A DNA stretch of 64,000 bases from VBCK01 sp035511515 (lineage in GTDB: Bacteria; Pseudomonadota; Gammaproteobacteria; Burkholderiales; Burkholderiaceae_F): the NCBI GenBank assembly GCA_035511515.1, contig DATKFG010000092.1, positions 57,000 through 120,999 of the forward strand. Direction: 5' to 3'. Of this stretch, positions 1 through 7,933 are shown piece by piece. Position 1 is the stretch's first letter, and every line of letters starts with the position of its first letter. The notes beneath the pieces were generated by a model. That model ran no database searches. It saw only the letters and a program-made list of their open reading frames with translations, and was not told the origin of the DNA. The translations under genes were made by a program, and so were the position numbers.

Positions 1-2
1 CC

Positions 3-158
3 GGCTGGACTTTCAGCGGGCTGATCGTCTTCGTCGACGACCTGGCCGTCTTTGCACTGGCAGGCGGGCAGCCGAACGTCCGCAACGAACAGGTTTCGCA
101 CAATCCGCTCGGCCCGATACAGGGTGTGGGCATATCGATCAGCCCGAGCCTTCCCTAG
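3..158 (+). CDS. C-terminal fragment of an unknown protein
   Basis: An open frame runs in from the left edge and stops with TAG at 156-158, giving the last 51 residues of a protein. The visible part is mildly hydrophobic (GLIVFVDDLAVFALAGG) and ends in SPSLP. No family is recognisable from so little. It is on the plus strand and converges on the beta-barrel gene that ends 12 bases further on. The frame could be accidental, but it is uninterrupted and stops just before the next gene, as a true gene end would. Confidence 0.4.
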   Translation, partial: GWTFSGLIVFVDDLAVFALAGGQPNVRNEQVSHNPLGPIQGVGISISPSLP

Positions 159-170
159 CGCCGAGCCGGA

Positions 171-1589
171 TCAGAAATAACGCGCGACCTTCAGCAGGAC
201 GCTTCCGCTTTGCGCAAGGCTGCCGAAATCCGAGCGCGCGGAGCCCGATTCGGCCAGTAGCACGCCACCGATCGTCCAGTGGTCCGACAGGTAGTAATCG
301 GCAGTGAGCTGGAGCCGGGCCGAGCCGTCCAGCAGATCGGCGTCGACGAAGCCGGTCAGCTCCAGCTTGGGAACGAAGGCGTCGACCCAGTCTGCGCGCA
401 GGAAGGTCGAATGGCGGCTGATCGGCTCCTGCTGGTCGGCCGCGTAAGCGCGGATGTACCAGAGCTGGCCAGCAGCTCTGCGCGTGCCGATGCCGGCCAG
501 GAACCAGTTGTTCCAGTCCTTGTGCGAGAAGGCGGCCTCGTTCAAATGGTATTCGAGGTTGAACGTGATCTTCGTTTCGGTGGTCGTATAGGAGGCCCCC
601 GCCGCCAGCTCGTTGCGGAAGTGCTGCTGCGGGTCCAGCGGCAGTGCGCTGGGCGCGCCCGCGGGCAGCGTGCCGGTGGCGCGGCCGAAGCTCAACGCCT
701 CGTCGATCAGGCCGGCGCGCCGGCCGCCCGACCATTCTGCGTAGGCCACCACGCTCTGGCTGACGCTTTCGGTGAGATTCAATCCGAAGCGGGTCCGCCC
801 ATTGTCGTGATAGGCGAGCAATTCGGGGCTGAAACTGCTGCCGAAGTCGACGCTGCCCTTCAGCACGAAGCGGTCCTGCGCATTGGTCCGATCGAACATC
901 GGGTCGAAGCTGTGCAGGTCCGAATCGGTGTAGATCGCACTGGTCGACGCGACCGCCGGTGCGTAGGCTGCCGTCAGCGAACCGCCGGCCCAGATCCGCT
1001 GCGCGCGCACCATCAGCGTTCCGAGGCGATCTTCGCGCAGCACGACCGGATCGACCGACAGCGGCTCGACCACCGCGCGCGTCTTGAAGAAATCGGTCGG
1101 ATTGAACCCCAGGGCGACGCCGCTTTTCAGGTTGATCCGGCCGGCGTCCACGAACGCGCGCTCCAACGGCTCCCAGCTCGCATACGCCTCGCGCAGATCG
1201 TTGGTGACGTTCTGGTGGCTCGGAAAGTCCAGGCCGTCCTGGGCGCGCAGGTTCAGGCGCCCGCTGTAATTCAGAGCGACGTTCCCCGCTACCCGCCACT
1301 CGTCGCGCACATCGAACAGCAGGCGCTCCTGCCACGACGAGGGCCGCGGCGGCGGGGGCGGCACCAGAAGGCCGTCCCGCGTCCAGGCCTGGGTGAACGC
1401 GTTCTCCAGGAACAGCTTGCGGGTCGTGCCGGCCAGGACCGGTGCCTCGGCCGCCGGAGCTTGCGGCGTCTGGGCCGCCTTCGGGATCAGGTCCAGATCC
1501 TTGTTTTCGCCCGGCGGCTCGTCGGCGCGCGCCACTGCCCATCCCAGCGCCGCTGCCAGCAGCAACGCCGGCCAGGCACGCGCCCTCAT
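171..1589 (-). CDS. Predicted outer-membrane beta-barrel protein of an ABC/LolA-like cassette
   Basis: 472 residues. An N-terminal signal peptide (MRARAWPALLLAAALGWAVARA) precedes a Pro/Ala-rich linker. The rest is dominated by alternating amphipathic strands (for example GNVALNYSGRLNLRAQ, GVALGFNPTDFF, TADYYLSDHWTIGGVLL), and the protein ends in an aromatic residue (KVARYF), typical of barrels assembled by the BAM complex. The start ATG overlaps the stop of the LolA-like gene by four bases, so the two are translationally coupled. I infer an outer-membrane partner or acceptor for the system encoded upstream (ATPase, FtsX permease, LolA-like carrier). The exact family is not recognised; a porin-like or substrate-accepting barrel are both possible. 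Confidence 0.7.
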   Translation of the reverse strand: MRARAWPALLLAAALGWAVARADEPPGENKDLDLIPKAAQTPQAPAAEAPVLAGTTRKLFLENAFTQAWTRDGLLVPPPPPRPSSWQERLLFDVRDEWRVAGNVALNYSGRLNLRAQDGLDFPSHQNVTNDLREAYASWEPLERAFVDAGRINLKSGVALGFNPTDFFKTRAVVEPLSVDPVVLREDRLGTLMVRAQRIWAGGSLTAAYAPAVASTSAIYTDSDLHSFDPMFDRTNAQDRFVLKGSVDFGSSFSPELLAYHDNGRTRFGLNLTESVSQSVVAYAEWSGGRRAGLIDEALSFGRATGTLPAGAPSALPLDPQQHFRNELAAGASYTTTETKITFNLEYHLNEAAFSHKDWNNWFLAGIGTRRAAGQLWYIRAYAADQQEPISRHSTFLRADWVDAFVPKLELTGFVDADLLDGSARLQLTADYYLSDHWTIGGVLLAESGSARSDFGSLAQSGSVLLKVARYF

Positions 1590-2359
1590 TTGATCTGCAA
1601 GCGCGGCAGGTAGTCGCGCTGGAACCAGCCTTCCGGAACATCCCGGAAAGCGGACTCGCCGAAGGTGGCCGTGGTGGCGAGCGACGTGTCGACCGCATCG
1701 ATGATGATCTGTTCGGCGGGTCGTATCGCGCCGAGACGCTCCGAGAAATTGCGGAAGTAAACGATCTTCAGCAATCGACCGCTGTCCGAATAGAACTTGC
1801 CTTTGACCGGATAAAAGCTGCCCTGCTCGACCCAGTATTCGACGCGGCTGTAAGTGGCAAGATCATTGGCGGCCTTCATCTCCAGATGCCAGCATTGACG
1901 CGACTTTCGCGCTGCGTCGTCGATCGCTTCTACCCCGGCGATGCTGGCGGTGTAGTCGATCGCCAGATTGACGGTCAGGATGTCGCCGACCGCGGCCTGC
2001 CCGATCAGGCGCTGCTGCGGCGAGATGCGCACGCTGACCTTGGAGTCCGGGTCGAAGAACCACAGCGAATGGCCGTCGAGCAGGACCCGTTTGCCGGCAT
2101 CGCGCGCCGGCTCCAGGTACTGCACCAGGTTGCGGAATTGCCCGCTCGTCGTGTCCACCTTGGAGAAGACCGCCAGGACGTCGTGATCGCGTTCCTTGCC
2201 GCCGACGTACTCGGTGAGCGTCAGCACGCTGCGGAAGGGCTGGTCGGGGTTCCTCACGCGGTCGGTTGCCGCGACGATCTCCTGCGCCGTCTGAGCGAGG
2301 GCCGCGCCGGCGGCGAGCAGCGCCAGCGCACTGAAAACGATCCGGGTAGGCCAGTTCAT
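1586..2359 (-). CDS. LolA-like outer-membrane lipoprotein-sorting protein
   Basis: 257 residues with a cleavable signal peptide ending near ALAQTAQE. The body matches the LolA-like 'outer membrane lipoprotein-sorting protein' pattern: an early helix (AQEIVAATDRVRNPDQPF), beta strands with LLDGHSLWFFDPDSKVSVRISPQQRLIGQAAVGD, and the late YFRNFSERLGAIRPAEQIIIDAV segment. Such proteins have a half-barrel that holds acyl chains in the periplasm. It is the third gene of a four-gene operon: 7 bases after the FtsX-type permease and overlapping the beta-barrel gene by 4. The context argues for a lipid or lipoprotein carrier dedicated to this ABC system rather than the housekeeping LolA. The substrate is unknown. 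Confidence 0.8.
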   Translation of the reverse strand: MNWPTRIVFSALALLAAGAALAQTAQEIVAATDRVRNPDQPFRSVLTLTEYVGGKERDHDVLAVFSKVDTTSGQFRNLVQYLEPARDAGKRVLLDGHSLWFFDPDSKVSVRISPQQRLIGQAAVGDILTVNLAIDYTASIAGVEAIDDAARKSRQCWHLEMKAANDLATYSRVEYWVEQGSFYPVKGKFYSDSGRLLKIVYFRNFSERLGAIRPAEQIIIDAVDTSLATTATFGESAFRDVPEGWFQRDYLPRLQIK

Positions 2360-2366
2360 GGTCGCC

Positions 2367-3776
2367 TCACACGTGTCTCAAAGCATCGACCACCGGCAGT
2401 CGTGCCGCCCGGTTGGCCGGAAGCAATGCCGCCACCGTCGCCACCAGCGCCAGACCGAACCAGGCTCCGATCACCAGCAGCGGACGGCCCGCCACGTCCA
2501 GGCGCAGCGGCACCTCGTTGACATTGCCCGGCGGAATCCACGTGAGCCCGGCGTGGTTGATGAGCGCCGCCACCAGCAGCGCAAGCACCGCTCCGATGGT
2601 GGCCCCGATGGCTCCGATCAGCGAACCCTCGATCGTGAACTGCGAGCGGATCGCGCTGCGGCGCACGCCCATCGCGCGGATCGTTCCGATCTCGTTGGTC
2701 CGTTCCATCACGTTCATCGTCATCGTGTTGACGACCGCGAACAGCACGATCACGCCCATCACCAGTGCGATGAACAGAAAAATCGAACTGAACATCTTCA
2801 CGACCTGACCGTAGAACGGCGTCAGTTCGCCGAAGTCGCGCACGTCCAGGTTCAGATGGTGCTGGCTGAACAGGGCCGCCAGGCGGGCCCGCGCGGCCGG
2901 CAGGTCCTCGCTGCGGCGAAGCTGCAGCTCGATGCCCGTTATCTTGTGCTCGCCGCGGCCGTACACCAGCTGCTGCGCGAGCGACAGGGGCATAGCGACG
3001 TAGTTCTCGTCGAGTTCCTTGACGCCCTGCGGCTCGCCGCCGCTGACCGTGAGGCGGACCACGTTGGGCGCGCCGCCGCTGGTTGCCGCCAGAAGATCGA
3101 TCTCGGGCATCTGCCTGGAACCGGCACGGTCGCCGCCCAGATCGTGCGCGGCCAGATCGGCGATGTCCTGGTGCACGGCCGACGCGGCGGGCGCCGACGA
3201 TGCGTCAGCGGCCGGCAGCCGGGGGCAGCCCGGCAGTGCGAGCGGAGCGCACAGGCCCAGCACGCGGGCCAGCCCGACCCCGATCAGTCCGCGCGCCGGC
3301 TCGCTGTCCGACATCCTCGTGTCGGCCACGAAGTTCCGGCTGGCGCCGAACTCGTCCCATTGCCGCATCCGTTCCCGGTCGGACGGAATCAGGCCGACAC
3401 CGAGGAACGTCTTGGACGCCTCCACCTCGCCGCTGAAATTGCCGGCGATGCCGACCAGCGACTGGGTCGGCGTCATCACGTTGATCATCGGACCGAGCAC
3501 CGGGTCGTGGCCGATCAGCGTCATCACATCCTGGTAGCGGTCGATTCCGTAAGCGGCCGGATTGCCCGCGCCCAGCAGGAAGTACCCATCGCGAAAGACG
3601 GTCAGATGGCCGATCCGCTGCACACTGTTGGTTTCCAGTCCCGCGAAGATGTACGAAGCGAAGCCGCCGAACAGCAGCATCGCCAGCGCACCGGCGGCCA
3701 CCGCCGAGCCGGTCATCATCGAGCGGCGCAGGTTGCGCAGCAGATTGCGCAATGCGATCTTCAGCAACATGTTCAT
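2367..3776 (-). CDS. FtsX/MacB/LolC-type ABC transporter permease
   Basis: 469 residues. One transmembrane helix near residues 15-45 (after LLKIALRNLLRNLRRSMM) is followed by a long periplasmic MacB_PCD-like domain to about residue 290. Three C-terminal helices follow (IFLFIALVMGVIVLFAVVNT; the segment around LIGAIGATIGAVLALLVAAL; LLVIGAWFGLALVATVAALL). This is the four-helix plan of mechanotransmitting type VII ABC permeases, including the conserved MNVMERTNEIGTIRAMGVRR stretch after helix 2. The start overlaps the ATPase stop by four bases. With the ATPase it should form an inner-membrane machine acting on a substrate in the outer leaflet or periplasm, handed on to the LolA-like protein and the barrel. 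Confidence 0.88.
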   Translation of the reverse strand: MNMLLKIALRNLLRNLRRSMMTGSAVAAGALAMLLFGGFASYIFAGLETNSVQRIGHLTVFRDGYFLLGAGNPAAYGIDRYQDVMTLIGHDPVLGPMINVMTPTQSLVGIAGNFSGEVEASKTFLGVGLIPSDRERMRQWDEFGASRNFVADTRMSDSEPARGLIGVGLARVLGLCAPLALPGCPRLPAADASSAPAASAVHQDIADLAAHDLGGDRAGSRQMPEIDLLAATSGGAPNVVRLTVSGGEPQGVKELDENYVAMPLSLAQQLVYGRGEHKITGIELQLRRSEDLPAARARLAALFSQHHLNLDVRDFGELTPFYGQVVKMFSSIFLFIALVMGVIVLFAVVNTMTMNVMERTNEIGTIRAMGVRRSAIRSQFTIEGSLIGAIGATIGAVLALLVAALINHAGLTWIPPGNVNEVPLRLDVAGRPLLVIGAWFGLALVATVAALLPANRAARLPVVDALRHV

Positions 3777-4513
3777 CGGGCACCTCCATGGCGGTGGTCG
3801 ATCAGCTCTCCGTCCCGGATCGAATAAATCTCGTCGGCGTGCGACATCAGTTGAGGATCGTGGGTCGCAAAGATGAAGGTGGTGCGCGACTGCTCCTGAA
3901 CGCGGCGCATCAGCTCGATGATCGAAGCGCCGGTGGCCGAGTCCAGGTTGGCAGTCGGTTCATCCGCCAGCACCACCTGAGGACCCTTGACCAGCGCGCG
4001 TGCGATCGCAACGCGCTGCCGCTGCCCGCCCGACAGCTCGTTGGGGCGGCGGCGAGCGTGTGCGGCCAGGCCCACCGCCTCCAGCATCGCCAGCGTGCGC
4101 TCGCGCCGCTCGGCCGCCGGCAGGTTCACCAGCAACAGCGGATACTCGACGTTCTCGTAGGCGGAAAGAACCGGCACCAGGCTGAAGGTCTGGAAGATGA
4201 AACCGATGTTGCGGGCGCGGAAGTCGGACACGGCCTGATCGCCCAGCTCGCCGACCTTCTGCTCGCACACCTCGACCCCGCCGCTGTTGGGCGAATCGAT
4301 GCAGCCGATGAGGTTCAGCAGCGTCGTCTTACCGCTGCCGGAGGCCCCGATCACGACCGAAAAGCGGTGGTACGGTATCTGCAGGCTGATGCCCTTGAGC
4401 GCGGGAACATCGACTGCGCCCGAGCGATATGTCTTTGCAACCCGGTCCAGGCGGACCACCGTTGCCGTCGCGGCGGGCGCCGCCTGGCGCGCTGTCGGAT
4501 CCACTGTCGCCAT
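3773..4513 (-). CDS. ABC transporter ATP-binding protein (LolD/MacB type)
   Basis: 246 residues. Walker A is GASGSGKTT, the signature is LSGGQRQ, Walker B is VVLADEPTANLD and the switch His lies in FATHD; all catalytic motifs look intact. The ATG at 4513 is preferred over an in-frame GTG at 4522 because GAGG lies 8 bases before the ATG but directly against the GTG. First gene of the operon ATPase, permease, LolA-like, barrel. The TetR gene is transcribed the other way and the GGTACC boxes begin about 25 bases upstream, so expression is probably repressed by that regulator. Confidence 0.9.
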   Translation of the reverse strand: MATVDPTARQAAPAATATVVRLDRVAKTYRSGAVDVPALKGISLQIPYHRFSVVIGASGSGKTTLLNLIGCIDSPNSGGVEVCEQKVGELGDQAVSDFRARNIGFIFQTFSLVPVLSAYENVEYPLLLVNLPAAERRERTLAMLEAVGLAAHARRRPNELSGGQRQRVAIARALVKGPQVVLADEPTANLDSATGASIIELMRRVQEQSRTTFIFATHDPQLMSHADEIYSIRDGELIDHRHGGAR

Positions 4514-4537
4514 CGTCTTCACCTCTATTCGAATCTG

Positions 4538-4588
4538 TGGTACCGTTTGGTACCAACGCGGTGCATGCTACGGTACCAGCCGGTACCA
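4538..4588. promoter_or_regulatory. Four GGTACC boxes, candidate TetR operator
   Basis: GGTACC occurs at 4539-4544, 4549-4554, 4572-4577 and 4582-4587. The boxes form two pairs; within each pair the boxes lie 10 bases apart (one helical turn) and the pairs are 33 bases apart. The first pair is TGGTACCGTTTGGTACCA, symmetric outside its four central bases; the second is CGGTACCAGCCGGTACCA. The array fills the space between the divergent ATPase and TetR genes. TetR-family regulators usually bind such dyads next to their own gene, so two dimers or dimer pairs controlling both promoters is the simplest reading. Confidence 0.7.
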
Positions 4589-4603
4589 TGTCAAGGGGTG
4601 ATC

Positions 4604-5299
4604 TTGACCCGGGTTAAGTCGGAAGCCAGCAAGGGCGGGGAAACCACGGCCGGACAATTCGTCCGCGACCGCATCCTGAGCGCCGCTTTCGCGGCGTTCA
4701 CGGAACACGGTTACACGCAGGCCAGCACGCTGGACATTGCCACCCGCGCCAAGGTCTCCAAGCGCGAGCTGTACGCGCTGTTCGGGAGCAAGCAGCAGAT
4801 GCTGGTTGCGTGCATCGCCGAGCGCGCCAAAAGGATGCGGCTGCCGGCGGAACGGCCCCCGCTGCGCGACCGCAAGGACCTGCATGCGGCGCTGGTCGCG
4901 TTCGGGTCGGTGCTGCTGGCCGAGATCAGCGATCCGGACGTGATCGCAGTGTTTCGCCTGGCCGTCGCCGAGGCCGACCGCACGGCCGAAGTGGCGCAGG
5001 CGCTCGACGTCTATGGACGCAAGGCGGCCCGCGCGGCGCTGCAGGAAATCCTGGAACAGGCGCAGTCGGCCAGCCTGCTGAACGGCGCCGATCCGGACCG
5101 GATGGCCAGCCAGTTCATGGCGCTTCTATGGGAAGACCTGATGGTCGGGCTGATGCTCGGGGTCGCCGGCCGGCCCGGCCCGGGCGAAGTACGTCGGCGC
5201 GCGCGCGACGCCGCCGATGCGTTCCTGCGCCTTCATCCTGAACGCGATGACGCGCCCCTGCCCGCCTCGCGGGACCGGGGCGGGGCTCAGAACGTTTAA
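4604..5299 (+). CDS. TetR-family transcriptional regulator
   Basis: 231 residues. The N-terminal helix-turn-helix is clear: RDRILSAAFAAFTEHGYTQA, then TLDIATRAKVSKRELYALFGSKQQML, the standard TetR DNA-binding layout. The C-terminal ligand and dimer domain is all-helical, ending in a low-complexity tail. The TTG at 4604 is chosen because AAGGGGTGA sits just upstream at a proper distance; an alternative GTG at 4598 overlaps that ribosome-binding sequence. It is divergent from the ABC/LolA-like/barrel operon with GGTACC dyads in between, so it is probably the local repressor. The ligand is unknown; a lipid-like or hydrophobic molecule would fit the cassette. Confidence 0.88.
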   Translation: MTRVKSEASKGGETTAGQFVRDRILSAAFAAFTEHGYTQASTLDIATRAKVSKRELYALFGSKQQMLVACIAERAKRMRLPAERPPLRDRKDLHAALVAFGSVLLAEISDPDVIAVFRLAVAEADRTAEVAQALDVYGRKAARAALQEILEQAQSASLLNGADPDRMASQFMALLWEDLMVGLMLGVAGRPGPGEVRRRARDAADAFLRLHPERDDAPLPASRDRGGAQNV

Positions 5300-5364
5300 G
5301 GCCCGGATTCAGCCCGTTCAAGGACTTAAACACACCGTCGGCCGCACAGTGACTCCCGTCAAGA

Positions 5365-5381
5365 CCGGTGCGCCGCACCGG
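5365..5381. repeat. Palindrome upstream of the small membrane protein gene
   Basis: CCGGTGC at 5365-5371 and GCACCGG at 5375-5381 form a perfect 7-base stem with loop GCC, 20 bases before the ATG at 5402. It could be a small operator or a leader hairpin. No T-run follows, so it is not an intrinsic terminator on the plus strand. Confidence 0.4.
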
Positions 5382-5401
5382 CCGAATCCGGGAGACCGAC
5401 G

Positions 5402-5599
5402 ATGAACCTCAATACCGCAAACCGCATCCAGTCCCGCCTGATGGGCGCCGCTGTCGCCGCACTGGCCTCCACGCTGGTGCTGACCAGCGTGCTGTGGCTG
5501 TTCTCGAGCGTCGAGACCGCACCGGTGTCACAAGCGCAACACCAGGTTCTGGTCAGTTCAAACGATCACGCCGGCGCCGAAGCAATCGGCGCCAGATAG
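5402..5599 (+). CDS. Small single-span membrane or secreted protein, unknown
   Basis: 65 residues. A charged N-terminus (MNLNTANRIQSRLMG) leads into a hydrophobic segment (AAVAALASTLVLTSVLWLF), and a polar tail follows. GGGAG lies 7-11 bases upstream of the ATG, a reasonable ribosome-binding site. The protein could be inserted with an N-in anchor or exported with a cleaved signal. No family or function recognised. It stands alone between the TetR gene and the GGDEF-EAL gene, on the same strand as both. Confidence 0.6.
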   Translation: MNLNTANRIQSRLMGAAVAALASTLVLTSVLWLFSSVETAPVSQAQHQVLVSSNDHAGAEAIGAR

Positions 5600-5777
5600 G
5601 CGGTGGCGCCCTTCCATTGTGGCCCCAGTTTTGTGCATCCCGGACCGCTTCAGAAAAGCCTTCAGAGCGCTGGTCCCCGGCCGAAGGAGGTAGAGGGAAG
5701 CTGTCCGACCGTCGACCGGCCCGATCCGGATCATGCAGTGCGGCGAGCTGGTCGCGAACCCGAGGATTGGGCGTCAA

Positions 5778-7922
5778 ATGCCGATTGGAATGCCGGGAAC
5801 CAGCCTTCGCCTGAAATTGACCGCCGCCTTTCTGGTGCTGTCGGCTTCGGTGCTGGCGGTCACGGTGACGGCGGTCGCGGAGCTGTTCGGCGCCACCCGG
5901 CGCGCCTGTCTTCTCGAGGCCGAGCACGTCGCCAATGCGATCGTCTCGGTCAGTACAGCGGACTTCCTCGGCCATGGCGAGGCACTTCGACGGCACGCCG
6001 CTGACCTGCACCGGCTGATGGGGCGCGACTTCTTCGTGGTCGGTGTGGATCGCAAGATCGTGGCGGACACCGAGCCCGACGAGGTCGGAAGGATATTCGG
6101 CGACGACCCGGGCAACGCGATAGGCCAGACCGTCGCGGACGGCCAACCCAGAACGTTCGTCGAGCCGGCCACGTCGGGCAGGCGCGAGCGCGAACAGCTG
6201 GTCGTTCCGATCCGGTTGCATCCGACCGACCCGGCCAGTCCCATCGTCGGAGCCGTGGTGCTTCAAGTGCTGGCCGCGGCACCGCGCGACATCTATGTCG
6301 CGGCAACCATCGGGCTGAGCCTGGCTCTTTTTGCGGCGATTTTCGGATGGCGCATCGCGGCGCGGGTCGCCCGCCCGCTGGCTGCCCTGAAAGCCGGTGT
6401 CGTCGCCATCGCGGAGGGCAAGTTCGACGCGAACGTCAGCGTGACCTCCAGCGACGAGCTCGGCATCCTGTGTGATGCGTTCAACCGGATGGCCGCGGAC
6501 CTGAAGTCCAATCAGGACAAGCTGGCCCATGTTGCGCAGCACGACGCGCTCACGCAGCTGCCCAACCGCGTGCTGATCTATGACCGCCTGCAGCAGGTGC
6601 TCGCGCGCGCGCGCCGCCAGAGCGTGCAGGCCGCGGTCGTGCTGCTGGGTCTGGATCGTTTCAAGGCGATCAATGACACCCACGGCCACGCGGCCGGCGA
6701 CGACGTCCTCAAGCAGGTGTCGGAACGGCTGGAGGAGCGCCTTGGCTCCGAAGGCACGGTCGGGCGGCTGGGCGGCGACGAATTCGCGCTGGTCATGCCG
6801 GATCTGGGCGATGCGCAGGACTGCTCCAATATCGCCGAAGCGCTGCTGGAGACGCTGGCCGCGCCGATCCGGATCCATCAGCACGAGATCTTCGTCACCG
6901 CCAGCATCGGGGTGGCCGTCTTTCCGTCGGACGGGGATGACGCCGACGCGCTGCTGAAGAACGCCTATGCCGCGATGGGCCGCGCCAAGGAACTCGGACG
7001 GAACAACGTGCAGTTCTACACGGCGCGGATGAACGAGCGGGCCCTGGAAAATCTCGAGCTCGAGACGAATCTGCGGCGCGCGCTCGCGCGCGAGGAATTC
7101 GTGCTGCAGTTCCAGGCCAAGGTCAGCCTCGACAGCGGCGAGATCGACGGATTCGAAGCCCTGATCCGCTGGCAGCCTCCGGACCAGGCGCTGGTTGCGC
7201 CCGATCGGTTCATTCCGCTGCTCGAGCAGACGGGCCTGATCGTCAACGTCGGCGAATGGGTGCTGCGCGCCGCATGCCGGCAGATCCGAGCCTGGCGGGA
7301 CGAAGGCATCACGCCCCTGCCGATCGCGATCAACCTGTCAGCGACCCAGTTTCAGCGACAGGACATGTCCCGGACCGTCCGGCGGGCGCTGGCCGAATTC
7401 GAGATCGATCCGCGCATGATCGAGATCGAGATCACCGAGGGCACGGCGATGGAATATGCGGAAGACATCGTTGCGACTCTGCGCGACCTCAGGGGCCTGG
7501 GCGTGCGCATCGCCATCGACGATTTCGGCAAGGGTTACTCGAGCCTGAGTTACCTGAAGCGTTTCCCGGCCGACTCGATCAAGATCGACCGCTCGTTCAT
7601 CGGCCAGGTCGCCGACAGCCCCGATGACGCCGCGATCGCGAAGGCGATCATCACGATGGCGCACTGCCTGCAACTGAAGGTCATCGCCGAAGGGGTGGAA
7701 ACCGCGGCGCAACTGGCGTTCCTGGTTGCGAACGACTGTGACCAGGTGCAGGGCTACTATTTCTCGCGCCCGGTTCCGGGCGCCGAGTGTTCGGCGATGC
7801 TGAAGGGGCAGCGCCGCCTCAAGCCGTCCAAAGCGCCGGGCGAGACGCAGCGCATGGCCCGCCTGGTCGACCAGGACGGCTGGTGGAAAGACCGCGACAA
7901 GGAGCTCGTTTCGCTGTTCTGA
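5778..7922 (+). CDS. Membrane-bound GGDEF-EAL c-di-GMP turnover protein
   Basis: 714 residues from the ATG at 5778 (ATG 5733 or 5790 are alternatives). A first membrane helix (near residue 15) and a second (IYVAATIGLSLALFAAIFGW) bracket a periplasmic sensor of about 150 residues; a HAMP-like linker follows (RVARPLAALKAGVVAIAEG). The GGDEF domain has an intact RLGGDEF loop and the LTQLPNR start but no RxxD inhibitory site. The EAL domain carries FEALIRW, IEIEITEG, IAIDDFGKGYSSLSYLKRFP and VIAEGVET, so metal ligands and the catalytic base look complete. It may therefore both make and degrade c-di-GMP, depending on the periplasmic input. Confidence 0.92.
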   Translation: MPIGMPGTSLRLKLTAAFLVLSASVLAVTVTAVAELFGATRRACLLEAEHVANAIVSVSTADFLGHGEALRRHAADLHRLMGRDFFVVGVDRKIVADTEPDEVGRIFGDDPGNAIGQTVADGQPRTFVEPATSGRREREQLVVPIRLHPTDPASPIVGAVVLQVLAAAPRDIYVAATIGLSLALFAAIFGWRIAARVARPLAALKAGVVAIAEGKFDANVSVTSSDELGILCDAFNRMAADLKSNQDKLAHVAQHDALTQLPNRVLIYDRLQQVLARARRQSVQAAVVLLGLDRFKAINDTHGHAAGDDVLKQVSERLEERLGSEGTVGRLGGDEFALVMPDLGDAQDCSNIAEALLETLAAPIRIHQHEIFVTASIGVAVFPSDGDDADALLKNAYAAMGRAKELGRNNVQFYTARMNERALENLELETNLRRALAREEFVLQFQAKVSLDSGEIDGFEALIRWQPPDQALVAPDRFIPLLEQTGLIVNVGEWVLRAACRQIRAWRDEGITPLPIAINLSATQFQRQDMSRTVRRALAEFEIDPRMIEIEITEGTAMEYAEDIVATLRDLRGLGVRIAIDDFGKGYSSLSYLKRFPADSIKIDRSFIGQVADSPDDAAIAKAIITMAHCLQLKVIAEGVETAAQLAFLVANDCDQVQGYYFSRPVPGAECSAMLKGQRRLKPSKAPGETQRMARLVDQDGWWKDRDKELVSLF

Positions 7923-7933
7923 GCGGCGGACGA

